Positions 17,701-24,223 of a DNA stretch of 50,604 bases are shown in pieces. Source of the DNA: Abyssibacter sp. GTDB taxonomy: Bacteria; Pseudomonadota; Gammaproteobacteria; Nevskiales; OUC007. The notes under the pieces were generated by a model. It was not told the origin of the DNA, made no database searches, and saw only the letters and a program-made list of their open reading frames with translations. Position 1 is the first letter of the stretch. Every line of letters starts with the position of its first letter. Where the stretch lies: contig JAGLCS010000086.1 in NCBI GenBank assembly GCA_023146115.1, positions 1 through 50,604 on the forward strand, given 5' to 3'. The translations under genes were made by a program, and so were the position numbers.

Positions 17701-19642
17701 CAATACCAGCCTGTTCGACGCCGGCACGATCCGATCCTGGGCGCGTGCTTTCGAGGCGCTGATTTCGCATGCGGTGGAATCGCCGGACGATCCGGTCTCC
17801 CGGTATGCGCTCACCGCACAGCGGTCGGGTGCGGCGAGCGAACAGCCACAGCCCGCCAACGCGGCTCCCCTGGTGCTGGATCGCATCCAGGCCCAGGTGG
17901 CGACCACGCCGAACGCCACCGCCGTGGCGCATGGCGATGGTCTGACCACGTATGACGAGCTTTGGGCGCTGTCTGGCCGTGTCGCCGCAGGACTCCAGGC
18001 GCAAAACGTCGTACCGGGAGACCGGGTGGGAGTCTGCCTGCCGCGTTCGGCGAATCTGGTGGCTGTGCTGCTGGGCATCTGGCGCGCTGGCGCCGCCTAT
18101 GTGCCGCTGGACCCGAATTACCCGTCGGAGCGCCTGGAGTACATCTGGCGGGATAGCGATGCACGCCGCGTGATTGCGGCTGACGCTGATGGCTTTGGGG
18201 ATCGCGGCGTCGCGTTGGCCGAACTGTTGAAAGCCGAGCACGCGCTGGCCGAGGTGCCGTCGTCACCAGAGCGCATTTCGCATGTGATCTACACCTCCGG
18301 CTCAACCGGTGCGCCCAAGGGCGTGATGGTGACGCAGGCCAATACGGCGGCGTTAATCCAATGGGCCTCTGACAGCTTCTCCGCCGACGACTGCGTGGGG
18401 GTGCTGGCCTCCACATCGGTTTGTTTCGATCTGTCGGTTTTCGAACTCTTTCTGCCGCTGGTCGTCGGCGGCACCTCGGTGTTGGTCGACAACCTGCTCG
18501 CACTGCGGGAGCCGACGCCTGCACCGGTGAGCCTGATCAACTCGGTGCCCAGCGTGGTTAGCGAATTCTTGCGTCACGCGCGGCTGCCGGATACGGCGCG
18601 CACGCTTTGTTTGGCCGGTGAGCCACTGAGCAATGCGCTGGTGGCGCGCGCGCTGGACCAGTCGCAGCTGCGGCGGGTACTGGACCTCTACGGGCCCAGC
18701 GAATGCACGACCTACAGCACCATGGCCGAGCGGCATCCGGATCGTCCGGCCACGATCGGGCGCGCCATCCGCGGCTGGGAGGTGTACATCCTCGACAAGG
18801 CCGGACAACCGGTGCCGCCCGGCGTTCAGGGTGAGATCGTGATCGGTGGCGCCGGCGTGGCCGCAGGCTATCTCGGGCGGGAAGAACTCACGGCCGAGCG
18901 CTTCGTGCCCAACCCGTTCACGGGTCAGGGCCGGATCTATTACACGGGCGATCTGGGGCGGTGGACGGAAGCTGGCGATATCGTCTTCGACGGTCGCGTA
19001 GACAACCAGATCAAGCTGCGCGGTTTTCGCATCGAGCTGGGCGAAATCGAATCACGGCTGGGCGAGCATCCGGGCGTGCTGCAATGCGTGGTCGATGTCC
19101 GCGAGGCAGCACCGGAGGATCAACGCCTCTGCGCCTGGTGGATCGCGCAGCCCGGCGTATCGACCACCGCCGCAGAGCTTCGCAAGTTCGTCGCCCACGC
19201 CTTGCCTGTGCATATGGTTCCGCAGCAGTTCGTGTTGCTCGACAAATTACCGCAGACGCCGAGTGGCAAGACCGACCGTGGCGGGCTGCCTAGTCCGTTT
19301 GAAGCCCCCCCAGCTGCTGCGATCGCCTCCGACACAGCCGACCACGACGATGCGATGTCCTTGGTGCTCGCGGTCTGGCGCCAGGAGCTGGACGAAATGA
19401 TCGACGTGGACGCGAACGACAGCTTCCTTGATGTCGGGGGCCATTCACTGCTGGCGCTGCGCGCCGTCGCTGCGATTCAGGAGCAAACGGGCGTCGATAT
19501 CCCCATCCGGTCAATGATGGTTGAGCCGCTGGGGGCCATCGCTACGCGGATTGCGGTGGGGAGCGGCGAAGTCGAAACGCCGCCGGATGATGCCGGGCCC
19601 GAGTCACGCTCCTGGTTGAGCAGGTTCCGAAGCAAGCGGTGA
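11783..19642 (+). CDS. Hybrid PKS-NRPS megasynthase: KS-AT-ACP-aminotransferase-C-A(Ala)-PCP
   Basis: A 2619-residue multidomain enzyme. The ketosynthase (about 8-430) has the intact triad Cys186, His322, His362. The acyltransferase (about 534-840) has GHSLG with Ser629 and HAFH at 725-728, which predicts malonyl-CoA. The ACP serine is 955 (LGMDSL). A PLP-dependent GSA-type aminotransferase domain (about 1140-1560) has Lys1389 in TYGKILGGGMPIG. The condensation domain (about 1587-2020) has intact HHIACDG at 1712-1718. The second adenylation domain (A3 at about 2168) gives the code D-L-F-N-C-A-L-T-Y-K, near the alanine code DLFNNALTYK. The final carrier serine is 2555. No ketoreductase, dehydratase, methyltransferase or thioesterase is present. 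The order resembles microcystin McyE without its methyltransferase. Expected chemistry: elongate glycyl with malonate, transaminate the beta-ketone, then condense with alanine. Confidence 0.95.
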   Translation: MSDQAQRIAIVGMAGRFPGADSADAFWDNLLAGRDSITRFTADQLRATEPDLDALLERPNFVAARGVVDGIEQFDAEVFGYSPRDAALIDPQQRLFLESAWDALEQAGIDPERSEAPIGVFAGGGYMAQYLLNNLVRDRAYAEDLVKLRAVDALSTYFANDKDYLATRVAYKLNLRGPALNVQTACSTGLVAVHMGVQSLLAFECDVALAGAVSIALPQERGYLAQEGGMLSDDGVLRAFDADANGTVFSSGLAVFVLKRLEDAEADGDAILAVVRGTAINNDGSDKASFGAPSAEGQADVIAMAQAVADVHPDDIQYIEAHGTGTPLGDPIEVDGLTRAFRRKTDRTGGCLLGSVKPNIGHLDAAAGAAGLVKVVKALQAGTIPRTLHYNAPNPRIDFASTPFRVVGEDMPWPPVDGPRLAGLSSFGVGGTNAHAVIEQAPEAAASAPPARDIQLLMLSAHAPQALAQRCRDLADWLESRPDADLADVAWTLAVGRRQMRLRTSVVARTHAEAITALRQASDRAGAEAMERPDCVFMFSGQGAQHPGMGRALYHGEPVFRETADRLCGWLREPLGLDLAGLLFGDDATAGDRLTQTALAQPALFVLQMATARLWQHWGVQAQAMVGHSLGEVVAACLAGVMGEQDSCRVLADRARLMGDQPSGSMLAVRQARERIEGRLPSDVAVAAVNAPNLCILSGPTEAIDQLAQTLDAAGEETIRLHTSHAFHSPMMDAVVAPFADAMRDVVFKPPTIPIISTVTGQPASAEQLGDPQYWANQIRQPVLFSPALGQLLDGAERVFLECGPSQNLTASARQHRIDGRPPRCVPSLPHASSDEAADAGMIAAVGKLWAAGVHPDWPAFFGSGRRKLALPTYPYQRSRHWIEPPVRGAAVAAVAATPMPSEPPRSMPTIQDAPMPVDNRITRITDALHGHFLELSGIDIEDPSTSFLELGMDSLLLTQAAAAISEDFGVNLRFRQLLEEIDSIDKLAAHLDGLLPADALPAPAAPTTVAPTLAPTAGGAAAVASGSPLEAVIRGQLELMREQLALVTGQGGSGPMPGASARPAASGGPVVHAQLDDGAQGKNLGAGSAGRFGPYRTVERTRDGGLTPKQETFLADLTARFNARTAKSKQMAQASRAHLADPRAVAGFRLSWKEMVYQIVCERSDGSKFIDVDGNEYIDCTLGFGVGFMGHSHPAVKPALARQLDAGWEVGPQTPLSAQVAEKLCKTVGHERATFCNTGSEAVMAALRCARTATNRSKVVYFSGDYHGTFDEVLGRANIVKGALSSRPAAPGIAQDAVDNAMILDYGTQASLDIIREHAHELAAVLVEPVQSRYPSLQPTEFVRELREITRASGTALILDEVITGFRVALGGISECWGIQPDMSTYGKILGGGMPIGALAGDARYLDCIDGGGWQFGDDSLPESPVTFFAGTFVRHPFAMAAADAVLDYLIDDDGALQRDLNARTEAFALAMNAYWEGRDVPLRIRHCSSWFRFDFPQDQPFINLLFYWMLCNGVYIREQAQNCFFSIRHSDDDIARVQAVLREGTEALIDAGFLVPGGASSPGSVEAPASSAGEVVDALAVGESIELTEAQREVWVGQAMDADSGAAFNQAFYLNLEGALDLDALQAGFDHVYARHEALHLRTDARGERQQRVAVEPLRLAVQDVADEATAIAQAQRAAARQMDPETGPLMDVQVLRFAPRHHWLVFVVHHIACDGWSAVNFLEELGQAYSALHRGQTPDLEPAVPFSRYARRIAGRQIESEQARAYWHGVLSPPPAVLTLPTDRPRPAERRFDGATVTVQFGQELVKRVRRLAADHKTTAYTVYLAGFHALLARLSGGDDIVVGIPVAAQALEGENALFGHCVQMLPIRTQMAGSMPFSGLIQSVGERVRGAYAHADCTFGKIIQGLPLHRESGRVPLIEVLFNVDPAGSGVQFDGLESTLHEAPKAFVNFDLFFNFTQSGDGLTLDCDFNTSLFDAGTIRSWARAFEALISHAVESPDDPVSRYALTAQRSGAASEQPQPANAAPLVLDRIQAQVATTPNATAVAHGDGLTTYDELWALSGRVAAGLQAQNVVPGDRVGVCLPRSANLVAVLLGIWRAGAAYVPLDPNYPSERLEYIWRDSDARRVIAADADGFGDRGVALAELLKAEHALAEVPSSPERISHVIYTSGSTGAPKGVMVTQANTAALIQWASDSFSADDCVGVLASTSVCFDLSVFELFLPLVVGGTSVLVDNLLALREPTPAPVSLINSVPSVVSEFLRHARLPDTARTLCLAGEPLSNALVARALDQSQLRRVLDLYGPSECTTYSTMAERHPDRPATIGRAIRGWEVYILDKAGQPVPPGVQGEIVIGGAGVAAGYLGREELTAERFVPNPFTGQGRIYYTGDLGRWTEAGDIVFDGRVDNQIKLRGFRIELGEIESRLGEHPGVLQCVVDVREAAPEDQRLCAWWIAQPGVSTTAAELRKFVAHALPVHMVPQQFVLLDKLPQTPSGKTDRGGLPSPFEAPPAAAIASDTADHDDAMSLVLAVWRQELDEMIDVDANDSFLDVGGHSLLALRAVAAIQEQTGVDIPIRSMMVEPLGAIATRIAVGSGEVETPPDDAGPESRSWLSRFRSKR

Positions 19643-20436
19643 TGCGATCGTTCTTTTTTGGTCCGGAGCAGTCGCTCTACGGGACATATCATCCACCGCG
19701 AGAGGCCGCGACGGGGCTGGAGCACGCTGTGCTGATCTGCGGCTCTCTGGGCGCGGAATATATGCGCAGCTACCGCTCGCTGTGGCAATGCGCTGAGGCG
19801 CTGACCGCGCGAAACACCCATGTGTTGCGCTTCGATTATTTCGCCACGGGAGAGTCCGCAGGGCGCCAGAGCGAAGCCGACTGGATGCGTTGCTTGCAGG
19901 ATGTCCGTACAGCCTGCGCTTGGCTGCAGTCGGAAACCGCGATGAACCAGATTCGCGTAGTCGGTCATCGTATCGGGGCGTTGATCGCGGTCAACGCACT
20001 GGCAGATCAGCCGGTCGGCCTGGATGCTGTGACTCTGTGGGACCCGGTCGTTGACGGCAGCCAATGGTTCGACGTGCAACAGACCTTGCACGCAGAATCG
20101 ACGCGTCGGAGCAATCGCTTTCGTTCGCGAACCAGGCAGTACGCGGAACGCGATACCGATGAGTTCCTGGGCTTTCATTTTGCTGACCACCTGGTGAAGG
20201 CGATCAAATCATCTCGACTTGATGTGAGTACGTTGGCCGCGATGGACGTTCGCTGCTCGCTGGGCGTGTCTGATCCGTCCGAACTGCCGGAGGCTTGGCT
20301 CGACGCCATGGCTCGCCTGCAGCCGACCGTCGACGAGTTGAAGCCCGAGAGTCGTTGGGCTTCGATCTCGGACATGGGGCGGCGGCTGATCGTGCGTCCC
20401 AGTCTCCCGAAGCTGGTTGATCTGGTTCTGGCATGA
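19642..20436 (+). CDS. Alpha/beta-hydrolase-fold protein lacking the usual nucleophile
   Basis: The ATG at 19642 shares one base with the megasynthase stop (TGATG), giving 264 residues. The fold is recognised from HPPREAATGLEHAVLICG..., RFDYFATGESAG and VVGHRIGALIA. At the nucleophile elbow the sequence is GHRIG (108-112), with Arg110 where hydrolases have Ser or Cys, so a classical hydrolytic triad is unlikely. This resembles one member of the hydrolase pair known from exosortase-associated loci (GLRLGA-type elbow). Position right behind the megasynthase suggests a role in handling or releasing the product, or a non-catalytic partnership with the next hydrolase. The stop overlaps the next gene by ATGA. 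Confidence 0.8.
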   Translation: MRSFFFGPEQSLYGTYHPPREAATGLEHAVLICGSLGAEYMRSYRSLWQCAEALTARNTHVLRFDYFATGESAGRQSEADWMRCLQDVRTACAWLQSETAMNQIRVVGHRIGALIAVNALADQPVGLDAVTLWDPVVDGSQWFDVQQTLHAESTRRSNRFRSRTRQYAERDTDEFLGFHFADHLVKAIKSSRLDVSTLAAMDVRCSLGVSDPSELPEAWLDAMARLQPTVDELKPESRWASISDMGRRLIVRPSLPKLVDLVLA

Positions 20437-21281
20437 CGGAGCGAGCTGTTCGATTCGGGCCGGCCGGGGCACTGTCGGGCATTTATCACTGCCCGGAGAA
20501 AGCCGCTGATCTGGCGTTGCCTGGCGTGATCATCTTGCCGGCCGGGATTGATCAAAAGGTTGGCCCGACGCGGCTATACGTCGGAATCGCAAGAGCCATC
20601 GCCGCAGCGGGTTTCCCGGTGCTCCGATTCGATTATTTTGGCCTCGGGGAAAGTCATCCGTCTCCAGTGACGGGAGGCGGGCGAGCTGGGTCGCTGCCGT
20701 CGGATCAAGGCGGTGACGTGGATTTTGCGCTGGATTGGTTGTCGCGGGAGCGCCCGCAGGCCGGTGTGGTTTTGCTGGGTCTTTGTAGCGGGGCACATGA
20801 CGCGCACCGGGTGGCCGCGCGGGATCAACGTATCGTTGGTGTTTGTCAGCTCGACGGATATGGGTATCGCACCGGACGGTACTGGCTGCAATACACGGTT
20901 GAACGATTGTTCGATCGTCGCCGTTGGGTCAACGTGATCCGACGCAAGCTGCCACGCAAGGCATCGGTCGAGGATGGGGACCCGGTGACGGGAGATGTCG
21001 ACTTCTTCACCATGCCCGCCAAGCGTGCACTTGCTGCGGAGCTGCGAGCAATGATGTCACGTGATGTGCGGCTGCTTTACCTGTTTTCCGGCCAGACCTC
21101 GAATTACTACAACTACGAAAGGCAGTTCGCGGCCGCATTTTCCGATGTTGATTTTGGGCAGCGGCTGACGGAGGCCTTCTTCCCGGAGGCCGATCACACG
21201 TTTTCGCGGTCTGTCGACCGCCGGAAACTGACTGCGCGAGTTGCTAGCTGGCTGACGAACGAGTTCCGTCCGGCTTCGTGA
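20433..21281 (+). CDS. Alpha/beta hydrolase with cysteine nucleophile, candidate product-release enzyme
   Basis: A 282-residue alpha/beta hydrolase. It has RFDYFGLGESHPSP, a nucleophile elbow GLCSG (116-120) placing Cys118 at the catalytic position, and a C-terminal EADHTFSR that supplies the His of the triad. Cysteine elbows of this kind occur in exosortase-associated hydrolases and in some thioesterases. Because the megasynthase has no thioesterase domain, this is the best candidate for off-loading the chain, though that is inference. It is translationally coupled to the preceding hydrolase-like gene. Its 3' end overlaps the convergent methyltransferase gene by 38 bases. Confidence 0.82.
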   Translation: MTERAVRFGPAGALSGIYHCPEKAADLALPGVIILPAGIDQKVGPTRLYVGIARAIAAAGFPVLRFDYFGLGESHPSPVTGGGRAGSLPSDQGGDVDFALDWLSRERPQAGVVLLGLCSGAHDAHRVAARDQRIVGVCQLDGYGYRTGRYWLQYTVERLFDRRRWVNVIRRKLPRKASVEDGDPVTGDVDFFTMPAKRALAAELRAMMSRDVRLLYLFSGQTSNYYNYERQFAAAFSDVDFGQRLTEAFFPEADHTFSRSVDRRKLTARVASWLTNEFRPAS

Positions 21282-22158
21282 CTGCGGTCAGCAAACACCA
21301 TCGAAGCTCGTCAACCACCTCGGTTTTCCACGTGATCTCGAAGCCGGCCTCTTCCAAGATCGACGGATAGTGGTGACCGAGCGAGCGTTCGTCATTGTAC
21401 GGACGGGATTCGCGTTCCCGAGCAAAGTCAAAATCGGCAGGAATCGGTTCGACTAGCGCCACCATGGCTGGAGAATGCTGGGCGAGAGCCGCGAACAGCC
21501 GCTCGAGTTCGGCCTTGGAAAGGTATTCATAAACGCCGTCGATGGTCAGGTAGATCGTGCCTGGGCGCGCATGTTTCGGAAGCCAGTCCAGAGCATCGGC
21601 GCAGACGAAGTGGATGCGGTCCGGGAAGGCGGTCGCCTGATTGGATTCGATCTGTTGCGGACTCAGGTCCAGACCCGTCAGTTGCCGGAGGGCGGGGAAC
21701 CGGTCCGCGAATTTGCGGATCGCCTGGCCAGTTCCGCAGCCAATCTCACAGAGTTCAGTGAATACGCCAGGGTCGTACTGGTCGGCAATCGCGTCCAGGA
21801 TCTGATGATGTCCGTCGGCCCACCAGCGCTCGAAGCGTCGCGCCATCTCTTCATGGTGGCGGGCTGCGCCCTGGCTGGCCCAAAGCCATCGATGGAGCGG
21901 GGCCAGGGCGCCCAGGTCCTGATTGGTTTCACATCGGTGCACCCAGGCAGCGAGCATCAGGCGCTGCGCCAGCGTGGGTGACATGTCCATGGCGCCTTGT
22001 CGGACGCGCTCGGCCTTGCCAGGGGCCAGCCTGCTGACCAAGCGTCCGAGCCAAACCTTGGCGAGACGCTTCACCTTGTTTCTCGGTAAGGCCCCAGGCC
22101 ATTGCAGGCTGACATCGTTTTCCGACGACTCGCCCTCGGGCGGCACTTGCGCGGTCAT
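21244..22158 (-). CDS. Class I SAM-dependent methyltransferase
   Basis: A 304-residue protein with a Rossmann-type methyltransferase core in its second half: EIGCGTG (138-144, motif I), TGLDLSPQQI (motif II, acidic residue), FVCADALDWLP and a motif IV-like IYLTIDGVYEYLS. The first 125 residues are helical and not recognisable as a known domain. Known relatives methylate small molecules at N or O, sometimes while bound to carrier proteins. It lies 28 bases downstream of the PPTase gene on the same strand, so the two are likely co-transcribed as the cluster's second operon. Tailoring of the peptide-polyketide product is the probable job. Confidence 0.85.
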   Translation of the reverse strand: MTAQVPPEGESSENDVSLQWPGALPRNKVKRLAKVWLGRLVSRLAPGKAERVRQGAMDMSPTLAQRLMLAAWVHRCETNQDLGALAPLHRWLWASQGAARHHEEMARRFERWWADGHHQILDAIADQYDPGVFTELCEIGCGTGQAIRKFADRFPALRQLTGLDLSPQQIESNQATAFPDRIHFVCADALDWLPKHARPGTIYLTIDGVYEYLSKAELERLFAALAQHSPAMVALVEPIPADFDFARERESRPYNDERSLGHHYPSILEEAGFEITWKTEVVDELRWCLLTAVTKPDGTRSSAS

Positions 22159-22186
22159 GGCGAGCTCCAGATAGCGTGTGTTCGAC

Positions 22187-22885
22187 TCAATGGTGCGACC
22201 ACACCATCGTCAGGACATGATTTTCGGTCCAATAGTAAAACCCCTGCAGGTCGTTCAGGTGGCGGCCCCAGCTGCATTGTGTGCTGGGCTCGAATCGGAG
22301 TCGGCACCCGTCCGCGAAGATTGACACATCGTGGAATCGTAGCGGCGCGACGTCTCGGGGGGCCAGGCACTTGTAGATGGCTTCCTTTGCCGAAAATCGC
22401 ATGACGGCGGATATGTCCTGCGACTCCGCCTCCTGCGGTGTCAGCACATATCTCTGCGCGGCCGCGCTGAGGTCGCGTTGGCGTTCAACATCGATTCCCA
22501 GACCTGGATAGGCGTCGTTGGGAGCGACCCAGGCGGCGGCGAGGCCGCGAGTATGAGAAATGCTCCCGACCGTTGCCGGGGGCCATTGACAGCTCCCGTC
22601 CGCATTGCTGGTCAGTCCGTCGCTGGGTAAGTCCAGGGCCTTCAGCGCTCGCCGGGCGAGGTGACGGCCCATGTAATACTGTCCCCGGCGGCCCGGATGG
22701 CGCATGTCCCGGGCGGGGAAATTCGACAGTGAAATCGCTTGGTGCGGTGCCAGGTCTTCCGGCTGGTCCGGCCCCACGGCCAGGATGCTACCCAACGGCA
22801 GATGATCATCGATGACCTGCAGTCCCGACGCCGAAATCGGGCCGGTCTCAGGAGAATCCCACAGCGTGATTAAGCGGCTTGTCAT
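22187..22885 (-). CDS. 4'-phosphopantetheinyl transferase (EntD-type)
   Basis: This 232-residue enzyme transfers phosphopantetheine from CoA to the carrier-domain serines of the synthetases. Diagnostic motifs are RRGQYYMGRHLARRAL (about 66-81) near the N-terminus, VGSISHT (106-112), the Mg2+-binding GIDVE (130-134) and FSAKEAIYK (164-172). The arrangement matches the EntD branch rather than AcpS. Its clustering with NRPS and PKS genes indicates a dedicated activator for the three carrier domains seen here. Its start codon overlaps the 5' end of the divergent exporter gene. Confidence 0.93.
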   Translation of the reverse strand: MTSRLITLWDSPETGPISASGLQVIDDHLPLGSILAVGPDQPEDLAPHQAISLSNFPARDMRHPGRRGQYYMGRHLARRALKALDLPSDGLTSNADGSCQWPPATVGSISHTRGLAAAWVAPNDAYPGLGIDVERQRDLSAAAQRYVLTPQEAESQDISAVMRFSAKEAIYKCLAPRDVAPLRFHDVSIFADGCRLRFEPSTQCSWGRHLNDLQGFYYWTENHVLTMVWSHH

Positions 22886-24191
22886 AGCGATAGCGTCGCG
22901 CGACCTGTTTTCGGGTGCAGTGATCGCGATTATTGATCAGGCGATGCTCAGTGCGCTGAACCTGCTGATCGGGCTCGCCATCATCCGGCTGGGCGAGAAG
23001 CTGGATTACGGAATCTACGTTCAGCTGTTCACTCTGTTGTTACTCGCCCAGAGTTTGCAGGATGCCGCAATTAACGCGCCGATGGTTGCGTTGGCTCCCC
23101 AGCATCGGGCGCGGCGCATGCGCGCGATTTGCGCACAGCTATTTCGATTGCAGCTCGGTCTGTCGATCCTGGTCGCTTTCCTGGCATTCACCGGAATTCT
23201 GGCCACATCCTGGCGGGTGGGGGCTGAAGCATTACCGGCATCTACCGCCTGGCCCTTCGCACTGGCCGTCCTCGGGCACACGGCGCGAGGTTACGCGAGG
23301 GACTACGCATTTCTCCTGTTGCTACCGAAGCGCGTTTTGGCACTGGATACGCTCTATGTCGGCCTCGTTTTACTGGGCTTGGCCGCTGGCGTGGCGCTAG
23401 AGCGACTGGACGTCGAGTGGGTGTTTGGCTGTATCGCCACAGCTGGGCTCGCTGCCGGCGGTTTCGGATTGCAGCAGACCGGACTTCGGCCGTTCGGCCA
23501 GCACGGTCGTGGTAGGGATGTGTTTCGCAAGGCCTGGGCACTGGGGCGCTGGGCCATTCCGAGTGTCGTGCTTTGGTGGCTGTCCAATTACGCGGTCATT
23601 TATGTGGTCGCCGTACTGATGGGTGTGCTGGCGACAGCGGATGTCGGTGCATCCCGTTTGCTGTTGATGCCCATTGGTCTGTGCTCGGTGGCCTGGGGCA
23701 ACATCTTCTTGCCGCGGGCGAGCCGCTGGATTGCGGCGCATGACTTTGCTCAAGTCGAGAAAGTGGCGGCGGTGGCCAGCGTGTTGCTGGCATTGCTCAT
23801 CGGCATTTATATGCTGGTTTTGCTTGCTGTATACGACTGGCTGGAGGCTTGGGTACTCGGCGAGGAATACGCGGGGCTTGAGGGACTCACCATCGCCTGG
23901 GCCGTGTACTTCGGTGCGCTCTCGTTTCGAAGTGCTGCAACCCATGCGCTATCCGCCGGCGCACAGTACCGCTCGCTGTTTGGCTACACCGTGCTGGGCT
24001 TGTGCATCACGCTTCCGCTGGTCATCGCGATGACCAGCGGTGTAGGTGTCACGGGGGCGGTGTGGGCCCAGGCGGCCGGCGAGGTGACCATGGGTTTGAT
24101 TCTGTGGCTGCATGGCTGGTCGCGGTTCAAACGTGAGTCGGCTGCATCCACCAGTGGTGGCGCTCGTGCGATTCAACCAGAGGTTCCCTAG
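22866..24191 (+). CDS. Oligosaccharide-flippase/MATE-like exporter
   Basis: A polytopic inner-membrane protein of about 441 residues with some twelve hydrophobic segments, in the MOP superfamily (Wzx-like flippases and MATE pumps). The N-terminal pattern DQAMLSALNLLIGLAIIRL, then LDYGIYVQLF, is typical of Wzx-type flippases. I chose the GTG at 22866 because an AGGAGA ribosome-binding site sits ten bases upstream; an ATG at 22812 has none. Its location beside the PPTase and behind the synthetases suggests export of the cluster product, as MATE proteins do for some peptide-polyketides. A role in glycan transport cannot be excluded. Its start overlaps the divergent PPTase start by 20 bases. Confidence 0.8.
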   Translation: MIKRLVIAIASRDLFSGAVIAIIDQAMLSALNLLIGLAIIRLGEKLDYGIYVQLFTLLLLAQSLQDAAINAPMVALAPQHRARRMRAICAQLFRLQLGLSILVAFLAFTGILATSWRVGAEALPASTAWPFALAVLGHTARGYARDYAFLLLLPKRVLALDTLYVGLVLLGLAAGVALERLDVEWVFGCIATAGLAAGGFGLQQTGLRPFGQHGRGRDVFRKAWALGRWAIPSVVLWWLSNYAVIYVVAVLMGVLATADVGASRLLLMPIGLCSVAWGNIFLPRASRWIAAHDFAQVEKVAAVASVLLALLIGIYMLVLLAVYDWLEAWVLGEEYAGLEGLTIAWAVYFGALSFRSAATHALSAGAQYRSLFGYTVLGLCITLPLVIAMTSGVGVTGAVWAQAAGEVTMGLILWLHGWSRFKRESAASTSGGARAIQPEVP

Positions 24192-24223
24192 ACTACGCGG
24201 GCATTTCGACCAATCCGCATCCA

